Part shown: one piece after another, positions 60,087 through 64,000 of the stretch
How the letters are laid out: every line of letters starts with the position of its first letter
Numbering within the stretch: position 1 is the first letter of the stretch
NCBI GenBank assembly: GCA_965649825.1
Contig: OZ287704.1
Coordinates: 124,001-188,000, forward strand
Reading direction: 5' to 3'
Length of the DNA: 64,000 nucleotides
Source of the DNA: Penicillus capitatus
Taxonomy: Eukaryota; Chlorophyta
Translations under genes and position numbers: made by a program
The notes under the pieces: generated by a model
The model's database searches: none
Told to the model about the DNA's origin: nothing
The model's input: only the letters and a program-made list of their open reading frames with translations

Positions 60087-60184
60087 GCGTGCGGGTTATT
60101 TTGTGCGTGTGAGTGTGTTCGATTAAAAGATCAATCAAACATCTTGTCCAGCCTGGTCATCACAAAAGCGTCTCCTATCAGATG
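60087..60184. other. Convergent 3' spacer
   Basis: 98 bp separate the stops of the methyltransferase and bZIP genes. A TGTGCGTGTGAGTGTG run is present. Confidence 0.4.
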
Positions 60185-61081
60185 TCATGTCACACCCATG
60201 CGCTGCCACTTGGCGGCGGAGTGCCTTGTAAAATGCTCCTCGGCAAATCTCTCCCGAGACGCCAAAAGCTCTAGACGAAATGGTCTGCTAATTATGTTCC
60301 ACTGTGTCATGGGAACATGCACAGCTGGCACCACCATCGACTGCATGATAGCTAGTATTAGTAATACAGTCATGAGCATTGCAAGCTCGTCAAATGATGG
60401 TGCCAGATGGCTTCCGTGCGACAGGAACTGTGCTAAGACCGACTTGAGCTTCTGATTCTCTTTTTGCAGAGATTCGATGTGCTGTTCCAGACTGTCCAAT
60501 CGCGCTTTCTTGCGCAACCTCGATACAGCTGCCGTCCTGCGATTCTTGGCCATGCGCTTTTGCTTCTTGCGCTCTTCCGGATCCGAAATCGCGTCCAAAT
60601 CCACATCTGGCATCTTTCGCTTGCCTTTTTTGGAAACTTCGTCGACGTGAGATGTGACATCAGATTTGGGAGGATCTTCAGAACGAAGCAGCTTCATGAC
60701 AGCTTCGTAAGTCATCGGCAAGTTTATGGGTTGGGTCGAGGACGTTGCTTCGTGACCTGTTGTCACCACTTCGGCGGGAGGAAGCGGCGCTAGGCGTTCT
60801 GCGAGAGTTTCCGTCTTGTCGCCGTATTGAAAGACGAAGTCGGCGGCGGGCAACAGAACAGGCTTCACGTCTTCTCGGCTCTCCGTGGAGCCGGTCGAGG
60901 AGATTGTCCCGTTGTGGGGGAAGAAGTCCCACGAAGTTGCGTCCCACGCAGAGGGCGTTGTTTGTTCGAGTACCTCTCCGCCTAGGACTTCGAGCTTCGG
61001 CTCTTCGGTGAACAGCTCGCTCGGAAAATTTAAAAACTCCTGCCAAACATCGTTGTTTTCCGTCGTGTAGATAGTATCCAT
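60185..61081 (-). CDS. Membrane-tethered bZIP transcription factor
   Basis: A single exon, 298 residues. The N-terminal about 150 residues are acidic and probably activating. Residues 169-192 are a bZIP basic region (RKKQKRMAKN, NRRTAAVSR with Asn180 and Arg188 in the N-x7-R spacing), followed by a zipper with leucines at 198, 205 and 212. Directly after it, residues 231-252 form a hydrophobic helix (LAMLMTVLLILAIMQSMVV), leaving about 45 residues beyond the membrane. This order is that of ATF6 and plant bZIP17/28, ER-anchored factors released by site-1/site-2 proteases under stress. No obvious RxxL site-1 motif is seen in the short tail except around RPFRLELL. The DNA-binding part is firm; tethering is inferred from one helix. 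Confidence 0.8.
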   Translation of the reverse strand: MDTIYTTENNDVWQEFLNFPSELFTEEPKLEVLGGEVLEQTTPSAWDATSWDFFPHNGTISSTGSTESREDVKPVLLPAADFVFQYGDKTETLAERLAPLPPAEVVTTGHEATSSTQPINLPMTYEAVMKLLRSEDPPKSDVTSHVDEVSKKGKRKMPDVDLDAISDPEERKKQKRMAKNRRTAAVSRLRKKARLDSLEQHIESLQKENQKLKSVLAQFLSHGSHLAPSFDELAMLMTVLLILAIMQSMVVPAVHVPMTQWNIISRPFRLELLASRERFAEEHFTRHSAAKWQRMGVT

Positions 61082-61959
61082 TGCGTGAATGCGCGTTGTT
61101 CGGATGGCGAGTCTGAAAAAGGAAAACGGATGCAGACCGAATGGTTCAGAGATTGTCTTTGCTGCTTAAAACGATGTGACGTATCCTGCACTGAAGGGAT
61201 GGCGAAGTGCGCGGAGCATTGCGTGATGGATACGAGAGCGGTAAGGACCGTTAGACTGAATACGGAAGATCTGGTGAAAAGAGAATAGGGACCGAACCCG
61301 CGACGACCACGTGTGCGTGCTGCGTCAGAGTGCCTCCCTCGCTTTTGTGACGCACTTCTGTACTCGATGACGGAAACCGAAAAAACATTGCTCTTCACAC
61401 GACACACGATGCATCTGGCCATCTTCTCGCGCAGTTCTGTTTTTCTTATGGATATCTTCTCGACAAAGAGATGTCACAAATGTCGACGCCGAAAGAGGTT
61501 CAGAAAGTCGGAGTTTAGGAGTATAAGCGAACCAGTCAGTCGTTATCGAATGCTTGGAGAGTGGGTCACACCAAAAGAATGAGAAAGTGGCACTGTTCTG
61601 TTGAATGCTGTCGAGCTACTTAATTCCTGTCTCCCTTCCAATGCCCTTTTGCTTGAAGAGTCCCATCTGCTATTCAGCTGTACTGAGAAAAGCGAGCAAA
61701 ACGTCTCACGATTGTCACAGGGAGAAAGATAGGAACGATTCGGAATGTCGACACAGTATTCCTGCTCGCAGAGATGGGTCCCGAACAAACCGTTTGTCAA
61801 ACCGACTCAACGGCAGTCGACGAGACTCCATTGCGATTTAGATGAGAGACGTTCTGTTTAATATTTAACGCGATTAACAACGCCGCGAACTTCTTCACGT
61901 ATCTCGAATACCGAGTGGTGGTCTGTCTCATTCTCGAAGTTCTCTAATTGCGCAGCGCT
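61082..61959. other. Divergent intergenic region (bZIP / VPS4)
   Basis: 878 bp between two start codons pointing away from each other. It must hold both promoters. No gene or clear element is seen, apart from AT-rich sequence (TTTAATATTTAA) about 100 bp upstream of the VPS4 start. Confidence 0.45.
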
Positions 61960-63663
61960 ATGTTTGCGGACTTCAAAGGGAAAGGAATTGGTAAGACATC
62001 GCAGCTCAGGTCAGCATCCGAGCTGACTCAGACATCAGGTTTCATTACCGAGGCGATAAAGGAAGACGACGCCGGAAACTACGACAAAGCTGTGACGCTG
62101 TATACCAAAGGACTCGACTGTTTTCAAACGCACTTGAAATATGACAAGAATGCAGCATCGAGGAAAGCTATCACAGACAAAGTACGCAGACGCATCTGGC
62201 TCCCTCCTGATGAGCGAACGTTTTAGATCAAAGAATACTTGGAAAGGGCTGAGTATTTGAAAGAGGTGATGAAGAACGGTGTTCCACAAAAGACTGTCAC
62301 CATGGAAGACGGTGCTGGTCAACGTTCTCGACCAACGGGAAAGAAAGAGGGACCTACCGATAGCAAAGATGAGGAGAGAACGCGTTTGGAAAGCGGACTA
62401 TCCAGTGCCATTGTAACGGAGAAGCCAGATGTCAAGGTGCGAGCGACATCAATGGGGTGACCCTTCTGGATGAGAGGTGTCACTGTCAGTGGGACGATGT
62501 TGCTGGTCTGGATAGGGCGAAAGAGGCACTAAAGGAAGCTGTGATCATGCCTGTCAAGTTTCCACAGTTTTTTACAGGTTGACCCGATGGAGTGAGATTC
62601 TCTTTATTTGCATGAAATCTTACAGGGAAGAGAAAACCATGGACTGGAATCTTACTGTATGGACCACCTGGAACAGGAAAGAGTTACCTGGCTAAGGTCG
62701 ATCAGACGTGTTATTGGTGTGAGATCAAATGAATGTATCATAACAGGCTGTCGCAACTGAGGCAGATTCGACATTCTTCAGTGTCGCTGCGTCGGATTTG
62801 GTTTCAAAGTGGATGGGCGAAAGCGAGAAGTTGGTGTCCAGTCTATTTCACATGGCACGAGAAAACACACCCTCCATCGTCTTTTTGGACGAGGTATGGG
62901 CATCTGCATGATCTATTTGACGTATGGGGACTCTGCCGCAGGTGGACTCTTTGTGTAGTGCACGGGGAGATAACGAGAGCGAAGCCGCTCGCAGAATCAA
63001 GACACAGTTTCTGATCGAAATGCAAGCTGTAAAAGATTCAAACGACAGTCGAGTTTTGGTACTCGGAGCGACAAACTTGCCCTATATGCTTGATCAGGCA
63101 GTCCGAAGACGCTTTGACAAGGTATCACATTTACGGCGCAGGTGATTTCTAACAGTCCTCCTGTATTCCATCAGCGTATCTACATTCCGCTTCCCGAGCC
63201 GCACGCCAGAGCCTCCATGTTCAAAATTCATTTGGGGAGCACTCCACATTCACTGAAAGAGGCAGAGTTTCAGTCTCTGGGAGACAGTACCGAAGGCTTC
63301 TCGGGGTCGGATATCTCTGTCCTCGTGAAGGATGTGTTGATGCAGCCCATTCGTTTCCTCCGCGAAGCAACGCACTTCAGACAGGTCTATCTGCTAAAGG
63401 ATCGCTGAGATCTGATCACGCTGTGTGTTTAGATTCCCGCACAGGATGGTCCAAACTACATGCCTTGCCTCCCATCTGCCCCTGGCGCGCGTCCCATGAC
63501 GCTGCAGTACTTCGCCGACAACGACATGGCAGAGAAAGTCGTGCCTCCGCAGATATCGATGGATGATTTTCGAAAGGTCCTCGGTCGAGCAAAACCAACA
63601 GTTGGAAAAGAGGACTTGGCTGTGTTTGAACGTTTTACAGAAGAATTTGGTGAAGAAGGTTAA
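61960..63663 (+). CDS. VPS4: VPS4-type AAA ATPase
   Basis: Eight exons: 61960-62181, 62227-62436, 62490-62577, 62626-62696, 62747-62893, 62942-63121, 63175-63384 and 63433-63663, giving 452 residues, close to the usual 435-445. The N-terminal MIT domain ([20 protein letters not shown]) binds ESCRT-III tails. The AAA core starts at KPDVKWDDVAGL; Walker A is GPPGTGKS, Walker B VFLDEVD, and the arginine-finger region is VRRRFDKRIYIPLP. The C-terminal helix ([11 protein letters not shown]...FTEEFGEEG) is diagnostic for VPS4. VPS4 disassembles ESCRT-III polymers in endosomal sorting, cytokinesis and membrane repair. All seven introns are 45-53 bp GT-AG. No abnormality is seen. Confidence 0.93.
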
Positions 63664-64000
63664 CATATGACTGTTATCTGTATGGATCCACTGCATTGTG
63701 CAATCAACGGTGATTCAGTTTCTAGAGAATCCGCTTCAACAATTCTCATAGGACAGGACAATAGTGATACAGGCGTTCGAGAACCTACCAGTGAAATGTG
63801 TCCATCTGCTCAAGGTCTACCGCGACACAGACATGCATTTGTGATGTTTGCTCACCTTCTGGTTGTCAACCAATTAAAGTGACCGATGAACGTTCGAACC
63901 GCGCTTTGTTTGGCGTTTCTTGATAACTGTACTCTTTCGTCAACGACCATCATTTGATCAACGAACATTGATTGTGTATCAATTGGGCAATGCCCTTCGT
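63664..64000. other. 3' flank of VPS4 to window end
   Basis: A 71-residue frame (63667-63882) has no recognisable feature. No gene is supported before the window ends. Confidence 0.45.

Overview
The window is nuclear DNA of a microbial eukaryote. Almost every recognisable gene is cut by very short introns, mostly 41-60 bp (about 67 reconstructed, an unusual share with GC instead of GT donors). Conserved eukaryotic genes are present: VPS4, a Spinster-type transporter, an IBtk-like RCC1/ankyrin protein and an LNS2-domain protein. Two plant/alga-type metabolic genes (a MenG-like quinone methyltransferase and two HisN-type histidinol-phosphatases) suggest an alga or a lineage of algal ancestry. 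I cannot place it further from sequence alone. Exon junctions given here were inferred by reading frames, splice phases and comparison between paralogues.

Region 1-4.4 kb: the 3' end of an unknown gene, two possible small secreted proteins, a degenerate tRNA-like element and otherwise empty DNA. Region 4.4-28 kb: the core of the window. It holds three paralogues (A, B, C) of a large membrane protein of about 1,580-1,630 residues: signal peptide, Pmp-like right-handed beta-helix repeats (FxxN...GGA), a cysteine-rich juxtamembrane module with an invariant WHSTPFSP motif, and a C-terminal bundle of about eight membrane segments. They are interleaved with an IBtk-like gene and two histidinol-phosphatase genes, as if a [beta-helix protein - HisN] block had been duplicated. 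Region 28-31 kb: an IQ-C2-LNS2 protein on the minus strand.

Region 31-47 kb is gene-poor and repeat-rich: a 62-bp minisatellite, a 156-bp duplication, further degenerate arrays and purine/pyrimidine-skewed tracts, with a few weakly supported minus-strand genes (M, N) and a proline-rich gene (F). Region 47-50.6 kb has small multi-exon genes (Q, G, P), one of them clearly secreted. Region 50.6-55.8 kb carries the fourth paralogue (D).

Region 57-64 kb is ordinary and dense: Spinster-like transporter, MenG-like methyltransferase, a membrane-tethered bZIP factor, and VPS4.

The most interesting candidate is the A-D family: an extracellular beta-helix joined to a polytopic membrane module, with matching exon architecture and local amplification, which looks like a diversifying surface receptor, channel or adhesin set. 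Its biochemical role cannot be read from the sequence.
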